Assembly (NCBI GenBank): GCA_033239125.1
Contig: BSWB01000003.1
Location: 109,078,320-109,142,319 of the forward strand
Origin: Fagopyrum homotropicum
Taxonomy: Eukaryota > Streptophyta > Magnoliopsida > Caryophyllales > Polygonaceae
Reading direction: 5' to 3'
Length of the DNA: 64,000 bases
Part shown: piece by piece, positions 36,303-48,014 of the stretch
Layout: every line of letters begins with the position of its first letter
Position numbering within the stretch: position 1 is the first letter of the stretch
Program-made: the position numbers and the translations under genes
Notes under the pieces: generated by a model
Told to the model about the DNA's origin: nothing
The model's database searches: none
What the model saw: the letters and a program-made list of their open reading frames with translations, nothing else

Positions 36303-39300
36303 ATGCGCAGGTCTAGGAACACCGAAGATCTCTTGCCTCTTGATCAAGAGCTAGAGAAAACTTTAAGGCAAAAGCGCAAGGAAAAGAAGATGGCTGAAGG
36401 ACACGAACGTGATCTTCAGGCGGAGTTAGCGGAGAAGGAAGCTCAACTCCAATGGAATGAGACTCTCCGCCAAGATGAGATGGATCGTCATCAATCTCAA
36501 GTTAACAATCTACAAGACATGATCTTCCAGATGAGGGTAGAGATGAGCGACCTTAAGAATAAGGGAAGCAAGAAATCCTTAAGGAAAGCATCAAGGTTCT
36601 AGAAGAAAAAGTCACTCATCCGCTGATGATAGTGATTCTTCCATGCCACCGCTAGAGGAGATTGATCCCACGATCAATGTAAATCCTTTCCATCCACAAG
36701 GAGCTGCTAATCGCCGCATTCCGCCTAGGAATGTGAGGATCGAACGTGTAGATAATGAGCCAAGAACTCTTGGCCAGCGGATGGATCCAACACAACAACC
36801 ACGCCGCTTGGGCGTGAATTTCGATGCTGAAGATGTGCAAGGGTTTAGCTTCAACCCTCAAGTCATTACTCTTGTTCGCCAAAACCAATTTGGCGGGACA
36901 AGCGCTGAATCTCCACACCAACACTTGCAGAATTTTGAGTGTATGATGGAGACAATGAGACCAAAGGGCGATACTACCAACAGCTATAAGCTCAAGCCTT
37001 TCTTCTTCTCCTTGAAGGGGAAAGCGTTATCTTGGTATCAGGCTCTTCCTAGTGGGAAACTAGATACGTGGGAAGAGCTTTCCGCGGAGTTCCTCACCAA
37101 ATTCTTTCCGCCATCCAAAACGGCGGAACTTAGAGGTAAGATTAATTCTTTTTCCATGAGACCTAACGAAAGTTTGTTTCAATCTTGGGAAAGGTTTCAG
37201 GATTTGCTCTTGGATTGCCCTCATCATGGCATATTCAAACTTGCCTTGTTGGAGATTTACTACAAGGGGCTGGATACGGGAACGCAATTCAACCTCCAAT
37301 CCCTCTCATGTGGAACGTTCATGGACATGAGAGAAGATGACGCTTGGGACTTCATTGAGAAGCAAGCAAGAGTCATAGAGAAGTATTCCCACCGGAAAGT
37401 GGAGGGAAATCGTGTGGAGCAAGGAGTAAAGCTCACACACGAAGCTCAAAATCAGATTTTCTCCCTCAACAATGAGATCAAAGAGTTGAAGGAGGCTATC
37501 AAGACCAACTTCCCAAAGCAACAAGGGAAGGATGTTGGTTATTTGGGCAACAACAATGGCGGCAACAACAATAACCGGAACAATAACCGGAATAACAATT
37601 GGAATGGAAACAACAACAACCGGAACATCGATTGGAACAACAATAGGGGTTCAAACAACAACAATTGGCGGTCCAATCAACAAAATTCCGGTAACTCTTA
37701 TCCTTCCAACTCAAATTCACTAACTCCACCTTCCTCTTCCTCTACTCCTTTGAAAAGCCAAGGGCAATCATCTAATGGAGGAAACACTTCGGGGAAGGAG
37801 AAGCCCGATCCCATATTGGAAACGATTTTGGGAAAGCTTCAAGGGTTGGAGAACCGCCTCATCAAGGTTGATGATCAAGTTTCTAAGGTTGACAAAGATC
37901 AAAAGGTTTTAGAAAACCAAATGTTCAACCACGCGGAGGAAGTTCCTAGAAATCAAGGGAAGCTTCCAGGAAAGACGGAGGACAACCCTAAGGGAAGGGT
38001 GTTGGCGATTACAACTAGGAGCGGAGTGACAACCACCGATCCGCAGCCTACGTTCGTTGAAGTCCCCGTAGAGAAGGGCAAGGAGAAGGGGAAGGAGAAG
38101 GAAGACGTCTACGTTCCTCCTCCAGCTTACAAACCTCCCCTTCCATTCCCTCAATCTAGAGCGCGAGCGCGCCTAGACAAACAATTCGGTAAGTTCATAG
38201 AACTCATGAGTAAGCTGCATATTAACATACCATTTATTGATGCTATTGTAGGTATGCCGGCTTATGGCAAGTTCTTGAAGGAGCTCCTCTCCAACAAGAG
38301 GAAGCTAGAAGACTTCGGCGAGGTCAAGATGAGTTCGGATTCTTCGGACCTCATCAAGACCATGAAGGAGAAAATGCCCCCAAAGCTGAAGGATCCGGGG
38401 TCATTTTGCATTCCCATTGGAGTGGAAGATGTCACATATGACGCTTTATGTGACTTAGGAGCAAGTGTGAGCATCATACCACTTGCATTGTGTAGGAAGA
38501 TCGGTTTAGGTGACCCTAAACCGGTGAAGATGACATTATACATGGCGGATCGATCCATCACTCGCCCCGTCGGTATTGTAGAAGACGTCCCGGTCAAGCT
38601 AGGTAAATTCTTCGTTCCCATTGATTTCGTCGTGCTTGACATTCCTACAGATAGTCCGGTCCCGATCATACTCGGAAGACCGTTCCTTGCAACTTCCGGC
38701 TGCATAGTCGATTGCAAGAATGGTAGACTCGCTTTTGACATAGGAGAAGAGAAAGTAGAGTTCGTTCTTTCCACTCTAGTGAAGGAGCCAATCTTTGATG
38801 AGGATATTTACGATATCCAAGATGAAGAAGGGTTGTCTAGAGAGGAGGTAAGTGCGATTCTCTTTAACGATCCTTTACAAAAAGTTATCACTATGAGTCT
38901 AACCAATGTAGGGGAAGATGAAGAGTGCAATGAGGCAATTGAAGCCTTAGAAGCACAAGAAGAGATGCATGAAGAGGAGTTTGAGAAACTCCACGATGAG
39001 GCTGAGAATGTCAGAATCCACGGTCATACTCTGTATTCCACGACCGTGGATTCCACAACCAAAATCATGCCTCATTCCAGGGGATTATACGGCCGTGGAG
39101 AAGATGTGACAACCGTATTTCCCTTCCACACCCTAAACCACGGCCGTGGAGGACAAGATCCACCCGTAATTTTGGCCGTGGAAGAGAGTGATCGAGACAT
39201 TTCTTCGACTTCTTCCGATTCTTCTCCAACACACCCATCACCCTTAGAAACTTCTAAGGAAACATCGGATGCTTCTCAAGGATCGTTGGAAGCTCCGAAA

Positions 39301-42210
39301 ACAATGGAACTCAAACCACTTCCTACTCATCTAAGGTACGCTTTTCTAGGATCTAATTCTACCTTTCCGGTTATTGTTAGTTCCGACCTAAGCATAGATG
39401 AACATGAACAGCTCATGATTGTCCTTAGGAAACATAGGAAGGCTATAGGCTATACTATCGAGGACTTAGTAGGAATTAAACCCTCCCTATGCATGCATAA
39501 GATACTAATGGAGGAAGACTTTAGAACTTCGAGACAACCTCAAAGGCGGTTGAATCCGACCATGAAGGAGGTTGTCAAGAAGGAAATTCTTAAACTTCTT
39601 GATGTAGGTATCATCTATCCTATCTCCGATAGTAAGTGGGTGAGTCCAGTTCAAGTAGTTCCGAAGAAGGGAGGAATGACGGTCATCACCGACAAGAACA
39701 ACGAACTCATTCCTACCCGAACCGTGACTGGATGGCGGATGTGCATAGACTACCGCAAGCTCAACAATGCAACGCGGAAGGATCATTTTCCATTGCCATT
39801 CATTGATCAAATGCTTGAAAGGTTAGCGCAACATTCACATTTTTGCTACCTTGACGGCTATAGTGGTTTCTTTCAGATTCCGATACATCCGGACGATCAG
39901 GAGAAGACCACATTCACGTGCCCGTGGGGTACGTTTGCTTATAGGAGAATGCCATTCGGGCTTTGCAACGCCCCAGCCACCTTCCAATGGTGCATGAAGG
40001 CCATCTTCTCCGAATACGTAGAGGAAATCATGGAAGTCTTCATGGACGACTTCTCCGTATACGGTTCCTCTTTTAACGATTGCCTTTCTAACCTTTCTCT
40101 TGTTTTGCAAAGGTGTGAAGACACTAATCTAGTTCTTAATTGGGAGAAGTGTCAATTCATGGTTAAGGAAGGAATCGTATTAGGTCACTTAGTCTCCAGT
40201 AGAGGGATAGAAGTAGACAAAGCTAAGATAGAGACCATAGAGAAACTTCCTCCCCTAATTTCGGTGAAAGGGATAAGAAGTTTCCTAGGACATGCTGGAT
40301 TTTATAGACGTTTCATCAATGACTTTTCTAAGATATCAAAACCTCTCACTAATCTATTGATGAAGGATGCGGTTTTTGAGTTTTCGCAGGAATGTTTAGA
40401 TGCGTTCAACACCATTCGGCAAGCTCTAATCTCAGCACCTATTATCCAACCTCCGGATTGGACTCTACCCTTTTTGATTATGTGCGATGCTAGTGACGTA
40501 GCTATTGGAGCTGTTCTTGGACAACGAAAGGAAGGGCGAACCCATGCCATATACTATCCTAGCAAGACGCTAGATGAAGCGCAGCTCAACTACGCCACTA
40601 CCGAGAAAGAGTTTTTAGCCATTGTCTATGCTATTGACAAGTTTCGCTCTTATCTTGTAGGTGCAAAGGTGATTGTCTACACGGATCATGCTGCGATCCG
40701 GTACCTCCTTGCGAAGAAAGATGCGAAACCAAGGCTGATTAGATGGATTCTTCTCCTACAAGAATTCGATCTTGAGATCCGCGACAAGAAAGGTTCAGAA
40801 AATTCTGTTGCGGATTATTTGAGTCGTCTAACACATCTAGAGGACGACCATCTACCTATTGATGACTCCTTCCCGGACGAACACCTACATATCATAGAGG
40901 AGTGCATCAACGTGATCTCCAAAGGTAACGAACCATGGTTTGCTGATTTTGTTAACTATTTGGTTTGCCAGGAGATACCACCCGGACTATCCTACGCACA
41001 AAGGAAGAAGTTCTTCAAGGACATCCGGGAATACTATTGGAACGAGCCTCTCCTCTTTAAGAGAGGTCCGGATGGCATCATTTGGCGATGTGTGCCGGAA
41101 GATGAGATGCAAAGTGTCATCCGTCATTGTCATTCACTACCTTGTGGAGGACACGCTAGTTCGAACAAGACTAGCACAAAGGTATTGCAATCTGGATTCT
41201 TTTGGCCTACTTTGTTTAGAGATGTGTAATCCTTTGTTTCTTGCTGCGATGCTTGTCAAAGAACAGGCAATATTTCTAGAAGGAACGAGATGCCCCTCAA
41301 CAACATCCAAGAGGTGGAGATTTTCGACGTTTGGGGAGTCGATTTCATGGGGCCATTCCCATCTTCTTGTGGAAACCAATACATACTATTGGCGGTAGAC
41401 TACGTTTCTAGATGGGTAGAAGCAATTGCCTCTCCCACCAATGATGCCATGGTGGTGGTTAAGTTCTTCAACAAGACCATTTTCCCGCGATTTGGGACGC
41501 CAAGGACGATCATTAGTGATGGAGGTTCTCACTTCATGGCCCGCCGCTTTGAAGCTCTTCTAGCTAAGTATGGGGTTACTCACAAGATCGCTACCCCTTA
41601 CCATCCACAAACAAGTGGACAAGTTGAGATCTCAAATAGGGAGATCAAAGGAATCTTAGAGAAGACGGTTTCAAGGACTAGTAAGGATTGGTCCTTGAAG
41701 CTTGATGATGCATTATGGGCATACCGGACTGCGTACAAGACTCCCATAGGAACCACACCATACAACCTTGTGTATGGGAAGTCTTGTCACTTGCCGGTAG
41801 AGTTGGAGCACAAAGCGTTTTGGGCTATCAAGTGGCTGAATTTCGGCATGAAGGAAGCGGGAGAGAAGCGTCTCCTCGACATCAATAAGCTGGATGAACT
41901 CCGCTTGAATGCTTATGAAAACGCTAAGATCTATAAGGAAAGAGCAAAGCGTTTGCATGATAAGCATATCATTCCAAAGGACTTCAAAGAAGGAGATCAA
42001 GTTCTCCTTTTCAATTCAAGACTTCGCCTCTTTCCAGGTAAGCTTAAATCCCGTTGGACCGGACCTTTTCTAATTAAGCGTATTTTCCCCCATGGTGCAG
42101 TTGAAGTATGGGGTGAAGCGAGCGGAAGTTTTAAGGTGAACGGCCAACGACTCAAGAAGTACACGCCGGAACTCCGAACTGAGGAGTTTGCGCCTACCGC
42201 ACTCGAATAA
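36303..42210 (+). pseudogene. Element C gag-pol polyprotein, one frameshift and one stop
   Basis: ATG 36303 opens MRRSRNTEDLLPLDQELEKT. A frameshift between about 36560 and 36600 moves to the frame that then stays open to 41229 (1528 codons from 36643). A single TAA at 41227-41229 replaces the CAA seen in A, and the same frame continues to 42210. Domains: gag capsid-like block (FFFSLKGKALSWYQALP, about 36990-37240), an Asn-rich stretch of about 60 residues (37540-37720) in place of a zinc knuckle, retropepsin (CDLGASVSIIP, about 38450), motif-bearing linker (39015-39185), RT with FMDD at 40039-40050, RNase H (DASDVAIGAVLGQRK), and integrase (CHSLPCGGHASSNK, CDACQRTG, VDYVSRWVEA, ISDGGSHF, VEISNREIK). 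The RNase H motif YYPSKTL has Pro where relatives have Ala. Otherwise the catalytic residues look intact. Confidence 0.93.
39015..39185. repeat. Palindromic motif array, PR-RT linker of element C
   Basis: ATCCACGGTCATAC, TTCCACGACCGTGGAT, TTATACGGCCGTGGAG, AAACCACGGCCGTGGAGG, CCCGTAATTTTGGCCGTGG. These are read as YSTTVDS, LYGRGED and NHGRGGQ, so both frames seen in A occur here too. Confidence 0.85.
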
Positions 42211-42457
42211 GTGCGAGATTGGTCTAGCTACGGACCTTAAACAAATCGCTTCTTGGGAGGCAACCCAAGGTATTGCATTTTTGTTTTTATTTTCGATTCA
42301 TAGATTAGTTTAGTATAGACGTTTTTGCTTTGTTTTTGCCTCGTTTTCTTCCGGTATGTTCGTGTTTTTGGATGTAGGACCAATGGAAAAGGAAAAGAGA
42401 AGGATGATGTTGAAGAAGAGTGACGAAATTTGGACTTTGGAGCTTTACAGAGGGTTC

Positions 42458-42578
42458 CACGGTCTAAATTACGGTCGTCATAGCTACAGTGGCCGTAATT
42501 TCCAAAAGCCTCTGAAAAATCACCAAAACCACGGCTCTGTACACTTCCACGGCCGTGGAACACCCCGACAGACCGTGA
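42458..42578. repeat. Palindromic motif array before the internal TATA box, element C
   Basis: TTCCACGGTCTAAATTACGG, GGCCGTAATTT, AACCACGGCTCTGTACAC, TTCCACGGCCGTGGAA and GACAGACCGTGATTTT. It matches 4503-4640 of element A unit by unit. Confidence 0.84.
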
Positions 42579-42600
42579 TTTTTAAAATTTTGCCTGCAAC

Positions 42601-42608
42601 TATATAAG
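42601..42608 (+). promoter_or_regulatory. TATA-like box upstream of ORF3 (element C)
   Basis: TATATAAG is preceded by CAAC and followed by CCACATTCTTCACAAA. Spacing and flanks match 4651-4658 in A, so it is conserved between two diverged copies. Confidence 0.45.
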
Positions 42609-42975
42609 CCACATTCTTCACAAATTCATCCCAAAAACCCCTCTTTCCACGACCTAAGTGCCGAAACACCACGACCCCCTCTCAAATCTTTGTTTCGTAA
42701 TCGTTTTCAACGATTCTTCTTCCCAAACTGCAGTAAATTCAACCACAAACAAGATCCAAGCGACGAATCGAACAAAAATTCACCAACAAACGCGCATTTC
42801 GGATTTTTCAATCCGAAAAGAGGTTATCTTTTCCCTTCTTGATTCTTGCTGATTCGGTTGTTTTTGTTAGAGATTTTTAGGAAGAACTGATTGAGAATTG
42901 AGGAAATTAGACTAGGACTGCCTATTGTGGAGAATGATTGTGGATTTGCTGAGATTTGTGATTTTTTGAGACGAA

Positions 42976-43030
42976 TCACGGTCTCTGGGTAAATTACGGC
43001 CGTGGTTTGCTGAAGAACAGACCGTAATTT
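42976..43030. repeat. Palindromic module in the ORF3 leader, element C
   Basis: GAATCACGGTCTCTGG, AATTACGGCCGTGG and GAACAGACCGTAATTTT, ending next to the ORF3 start. Confidence 0.83.
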
Positions 43031-43038
43031 TGAGCAGA

Positions 43039-44610
43039 ATGGATTTCGTGAGAAGAGTTTCAGGGAGGATAAAAGAGAAGAAGAATGAGCAGAATAAGAA
43101 GAGGAAGGGTAATCCCTCCTCCTCCTCATCCTCTAGGGCACCACCACCCTCTTCACCTTCACCTCCATCCTCACCTTCACCTCCATCTTCACCCCCTCAC
43201 CCTAGAGTCCCGACCATACACGATGACCATCTTGATGCACTTGATAGGATCAAGGAGAGGCCAGTGATTGACCCTAGATATTTGTTGTTGGAGGATCTAA
43301 CTCCTCTCAACATTGTTGATGACCTCACTTGGCTCTTGGATAGAGCCGGATTAGTTGTCTTCTCGGCTATCCGAGAAGACGCATATGAGGAGATTACACG
43401 GGAGGTTGTGACATCCTTTGAGCACAGCCACGTAGACATGACCGTCTCTTTCCGCCTCATGGAGAGAGATTATCAGTTGAGTATCCGTGAGTTTGGGACC
43501 ATTTTTGGATTCCATGAGACCTTTAATGGTCGATTTCCGAGTGGTGTTCACCCCAAGGACTTTTGGGAAGAGGTGGCTATGATTTACGCTAGCGAGGATC
43601 GCTGGCAACCCGCTGACACCAAGGCTAGATTGATGTACCATCTAGCCTTGAAGATAGCTCATCGTGTTCTTTCGGAGTGTCTCTTTCCTAGGACGGAGAC
43701 GCCCCAAAAGATCAAGACGGATGAGCTATTCTTGCTTTACTGCATGCTTTATGGACGCCGGGCTGATTGTGCCACTCTCTTGGCTGCTACGATGAGCAAG
43801 CTCAAGAACAAGAAGAAGGGGAACATTGGATATGGTGGGATAGTTACCCACATTGCTAGGAGTTTTGGTGTCAACTTTTCTGCTTGCACCCGCATACCGG
43901 CCGTACCTTTAGGGCTACATGCTTTCATGGTTAGGGGTCTCATCTTCCCCACACATAGAGGTCCGCCTTATGCGGGCATGCCTTGGGAGAGTAGGACGGG
44001 TAGGGGTATAGAGTGGCTACCAGAGTACTCCATTATGGCGGGATGCCATAATTGGAAGGAGACGTTCGCTGCGATGCATGCGAACAGGATAACAGCTCCC
44101 CCTTATGTCCCACCACCGGTTGTCGAGGAGGAGGATATGGGAGATCAGTTTGAGAGTGGAGGAGGAGCCGAGCAGGAGTTTGGCACGTTTCCGGACCAGC
44201 CGGAGGCGGCCCCAGACGTACCTAGACGCTCTCCACGTCCAGCTAGAGCCTCAGGCTCGTCATCTCGCCGCGCTAGCGTGAGTGAGAGGCCCACGTGGAT
44301 GACCACACCTCCCGCATGGTATGACGTTCCCCCTCCTTGGTCCACCGAGCAGCCAGCAGCACCTCCACCAGCACCAGCACCATCCGACGCCCCAGCGTGG
44401 TACGGTCAGGCCCCGGGATGGTACGAGCAGATGCCGTATTGGGCTACCGGACTTTCAGAGAGAGTAGGAGCGCTAGAGATCCGGGCGGATGCTAGAGACG
44501 GACGTTTAGACGACCTTGACCACATGATGAGGGACGTCTACCGCCAGCAGTTTAGGCGGTTCTATGATCCGAGCTTCTCTCCATTCCCGCCGCCGCCAGT
44601 ACCGCAGTGA
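43039..44610 (+). CDS. Element C ORF3, intact Athila accessory protein
   Basis: The open frame from ATG 43039 (MDFVRRVSGRIKEKKNEQNK) to 44610 is 523 codons. The first in-frame ATG was chosen. Layout: a basic N-terminus; a Ser/Pro stretch with PSSPSPPSSP repeats; a globular region of about 260 residues conserved with A (LTWLLDRAGLVVFSAIRED, GFHETFNGRFPSG, YASEDRWQPADTKARLMYHL, FPRTETPQKIKTDELFLLYC, GCHNWKETFAAMHANR); an acidic stretch; and a tail with PTWM, PAWY, PPWS, APAWYG and APGWYEQ, then a short coiled-coil-like end (LSERVGALEIRADARDGRL). No membrane segment or signal peptide is seen. It resembles the Athila ORF-1 family; the function is unknown. It is more intact than gag-pol in this copy, which may be chance. 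Confidence 0.82.
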   Translation: MDFVRRVSGRIKEKKNEQNKKRKGNPSSSSSSRAPPPSSPSPPSSPSPPSSPPHPRVPTIHDDHLDALDRIKERPVIDPRYLLLEDLTPLNIVDDLTWLLDRAGLVVFSAIREDAYEEITREVVTSFEHSHVDMTVSFRLMERDYQLSIREFGTIFGFHETFNGRFPSGVHPKDFWEEVAMIYASEDRWQPADTKARLMYHLALKIAHRVLSECLFPRTETPQKIKTDELFLLYCMLYGRRADCATLLAATMSKLKNKKKGNIGYGGIVTHIARSFGVNFSACTRIPAVPLGLHAFMVRGLIFPTHRGPPYAGMPWESRTGRGIEWLPEYSIMAGCHNWKETFAAMHANRITAPPYVPPPVVEEEDMGDQFESGGGAEQEFGTFPDQPEAAPDVPRRSPRPARASGSSSRRASVSERPTWMTTPPAWYDVPPPWSTEQPAAPPPAPAPSDAPAWYGQAPGWYEQMPYWATGLSERVGALEIRADARDGRLDDLDHMMRDVYRQQFRRFYDPSFSPFPPPPVPQ

Positions 44611-45954
44611 TTTGATGCATGACCGTTCGTTTTAGACATTCCCGCCACCACTTTGTGAGTTTCTTTTTCTTTTCTCTCTTTTCTCTCTTTCTTTTGAACA
44701 TTAGCGACAATGTTCGTCCTAAGTATGGGGTGGGATGTACTAAAAGTTTGTAATAACTCTACTTACTATGCTTGCTTTCATTCGAGACTATCATTGCATG
44801 TTCATTATGTGTTTCACGTTTCATTATCGCATTGCATGAAAAAGAACTTGAAAAACCCATAAAAATTGAAAAATTTTGAAAAATTATGTGCTTCTAATGA
44901 ATTGAGATGATTTCTATGATAATCACTACTTGTGAATTGAGTTTGATGACAATTGCATGCTTAAAAGAATTGTGAATTGAAAAGAATTTGAATGAATGAA
45001 TTTTACCTCTTTTGCAAGTTTTATAATGTGAAAAATGTTACCTAAATCATGTTGAGAAATTTAAGTTGAAATCACACTATAAGTTCTTATACTTCTTGTT
45101 GAAATGATTAAGGCAATTCGAATTTTCTTTCTTCTTTCTTTTGACCATTTTAGCTCCTCATTGAAATATTAGCCTCCTTTACCTGTCCGGGAGTTTGGAG
45201 AAGTGAATGAAAAAGGCATGTTTGATGTGGGAGGGCCATGAGAGCAAATTTTTGCAATCAAAAGAATTGAAAGAAATTCTAGGTTTGGGGAAGTCAATCA
45301 TGATGATGAGTAACTCGGCACCATTCACATAGCCGGGTGTTTGTGTCTTGCCAAAGTCGGATTGAGCGATATTCCTAGCGGATTATGGTATGTGCGCTAA
45401 GGGTTTGAGGCATCTCGCAAAAATGAGAAACGCCAATCTCCTAGGCTTCGGTTTTTGTGCACCTCTGTCCATAACTCCAAAAGTAAAATAGAAAAATGAA
45501 AAGAAGAGAGCGAAGCTCTAAGTTAAAGTGTTGCGGAAACCGCAAAAGAAGAAGAAGGTAGTTGTCCACTTTCCCGGATTCATGCACCACATTTCCTTAA
45601 AGTTTTCCCTTCCTTTCCATATTCTAGACCTTTTCTTTGGAAGTCCTTAAGATCAAAAGAATGTTATATGACTTGGTGATCTAAATTGAAGTTTCTTATG
45701 ATTGATTTTGACAATGTTTAAAGGTTATGATGCTTGTTTAGAAGTTGAATTGATTCATGAATTTTCTTTGCTTTTTACTTTTTGATTGAGTGTGTGAAAG
45801 TTTGATAAACGATTGAGGCAAGGTTTGAGAATGATCTATTCTTTAGAAGGCACGTTTATCCAAAAGAAGGTACACATATTTCATCCTAACTCTTGTTTAA
45901 AGCTTTTTGAAAGACCTTGCTTAGGGACAAGCAAGTGTTAAGTATGGGGTTATT
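44611..45954 (+). other. 3' noncoding region of element C
   Basis: Contains AAGTATGGGGTGGGA (44721-44735), the conserved box (45281-45480) and a final AAGTATGGGGT (about 45940-45950) four bases before the 3' LTR. No ORF is seen. Confidence 0.8.
45281..45480 (+). other. Conserved 3' noncoding box (element C)
   Basis: GAGTAACTCGGCACCATTCA, GGGTGTTTGTGTCTTGCC, hairpin TCTCG-CAAAAAT-GAGA, then CTTCGGTTTTTGTGCACC. The order is the same as in A and B. Confidence 0.6.
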
Positions 45955-47724
45955 TGTTAGCATGAAATATTGTGATATTTTAGGCACGTTTTCTAAACGT
46001 ATTTGATTCATATTGATAGTCTTTGATTGAGCATCGTTGCATATGTGAGCTAGTATTGCCTATATTGTCGATATGGATATCTACACTAGCTTTATGTTGA
46101 AATATAGGTGATTGAGAGTCATTTCCGAACGGAATCGAGCAAAGAAGAGTTGATTGAATATGTCCATGGATTGAGGGCATTATTAGGAGCAAATTGGAGT
46201 TCAACTTGAGGAATGCACGAGGCTAGGGAAGAATCACGTTCTTGCCCTAAACCACGCTCTAAAATACGGCCGTACTACAAACCACGTTTAGTTCCACGGC
46301 CGTGGAACCCTGCAAAGAGAGGCGTGATGCATTCCAGTAACTATTACGGTCGTGGAACATATGGTCCGAACCGTGACACAATCCACGCTCTAAATTACGG
46401 TCGTGGAATCTTCCACGACCGTGATCTTGGCGATCTTTTTCGCCACATTTTGAAGCCACGATCTTTTGAAGATTGGGCCGGGCCGATATTTTATCTTGCC
46501 CTATAAAAAGACGGACGAAGCAAGATTCCGTCATCTTCGCTTAGGGAATTTTGGCAATCCACGCTTCATCTCCGCTTAGAGAATTTCAACGCCGTTTAAG
46601 CCCTTGCTTGGAATCATTGACATCTCATTGGAGATCGAAGTTCGCATCTGGGATTTGCCCTAATCTCGCACTTTTGGTGGAGATTGCTGTTGAGATCTCC
46701 GGATTGGCGGAAGATCGAAGCTTTTGGAAGATTGTTGCAAGAAGATCTCTCTTCTTATTTAGGTTTGATTTGGAAAACGGATTGACATCCCGTTCTCCCT
46801 TCTTTCCTAAGATTGTGATTGTTTGCTTTATTCTGAATCCATTGACAATATTTGTTCTTGATTGTGACTTTGAGATTGGTTTAAAGATTATTGAAAGTTT
46901 TCGGAAGTTTTCATCTTTCTATCTTTTAATCCTTGAATTGATATCAACATGACGGTTATTGGCTAAAAACCCTTAACAATTCTAAGGTGAAGGGTTGATA
47001 GTTGTGGCTTAGATGATGATAGATCGATCGTAAACAGATTAGACCCTGAGAGTTAGAGAGAATCGTCGACGAACCCTAAATCACGGTTTGTTCTTGAGTT
47101 CCACGACCGTGGAATCTCAAGATCCACCCGTAATTTCCCTTAAGTTTACGAACCTGCTTTTACTTTAGTCCAAAGTTAAAGATTTGCTTTAACTTAGTTT
47201 AGACTTGTCTTTTCTAGGTGGTAGTGAAGCCTCAACAACCTCTACCTCGATTGTGAGTGTCATAACCATAATCGGCTAAGTTAGTCTTGATCCTTGGATT
47301 ACAAGTTTGGGTATTTGACATTAATTCTTGCTTTTAGAACCTTTCTATATTGAGCCTCAACAACCTGTATAGGGAGTGTCTTGTAGGTGAGTCATATAAG
47401 GTTTTTGGAACTTCACCGTACGATTACCTTACATTAGCATGCCTTTGCATATCTCAACTCTGTCTTTATATCATTAGTATATCTTGAATCGATTGCCACA
47501 GCTGGATACCTGGATCTTTAGGATTGTTGTTTTCCCAATATTTGCAAAACTCTCATATTTACTCGCTTGATAATCTGCAATTGAATTTGTTCCCACCCAA
47601 ATCCCTGTGTTCGATACTCTGGAATTCTTGCTTAACTACGTCGATCCGTACACTGCGGGTTCGCTTGCTTGATTCTAGTTTTATAAATTTAAAACTTATT
47701 TGCACACACCTCTAGGGGCGAACA
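45955..47724 (+). repeat. 3' LTR of element C
   Basis: 1770 bp, TGTTAGCATG to GGCGAACA, followed by the target duplication TTTTG and then the rest of the B middle LTR. Motif modules lie at 46248-46427 and 47080-47132. Confidence 0.95.
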
Positions 47725-48008
47725 TTTTGCCATCTCATATGATTTGTGATCTTTGATTGATCACCACACAAAACCAACCCAAAAATATTGAGATTTTCAT
47801 TTGATTGTTCCTTTCATCTTTTCTTAGCCTAGACCGTCACTATCCTTAGTCACTAATTGAATCAATCTCACCTCAGTCTTTGTGTTCGACCTCGGAATAC
47901 TATCCCTACTACAAACGTCCCGTACACTGCGGGTTCGCTAGGAGTTAGGAGAAATATAACGAGTTATAAATTTAAGGCTTTTTGCGTGCACACATCCTAA
48001 GCGTAACA
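47725..48008 (+). repeat. Middle LTR of B, second part
   Basis: TTTTG (duplicated) and CCATCTCATATG to GCGTAACA. It matches about 25419-25697 of the first LTR. Confidence 0.93.
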
Positions 48009-48014
48009 AGTTTT

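Larger units (their letters stand above)
42211..43038 (+). other. Spacer between pol and ORF3 of element C
   Basis: It carries a motif array (42458-42578), TATATAAG at 42601-42608 and a second module (42976-43030) ending eight bases before the ORF3 ATG. No ORF of note. Confidence 0.78.
34434..47724 (+). mobile_element. Element C: nearly intact Athila-like retrotransposon, 13.3 kb
   Basis: Complete structure: LTR, primer-binding site, gag-pol, spacer, ORF3, 3' noncoding region, polypurine-like tract and LTR. It is flanked by TTTTG at 34429-34433 and 47725-47729. By eye the LTRs differ by about 12 substitutions and one 2-bp indel over 1768 bp. Only one gag frameshift and one integrase stop are visible. 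It is the youngest insertion in the nest. Confidence 0.95.

Noticed and set aside
37532..37723. Met/Thr-rich ORF inside element C gag
   Set aside because: Out-of-frame reading of the Asn-rich gag segment.
43039..44610. ORF3 as a retroviral envelope protein
   Set aside because: No signal peptide, transmembrane helix or cleavage site is visible; only its position after pol is envelope-like.
46551..46952. 133-codon ORF in both C LTRs (also 35030-35431)
   Set aside because: Lies in the LTR 3' half with no known domain. A short leader protein cannot be excluded but there is no support.
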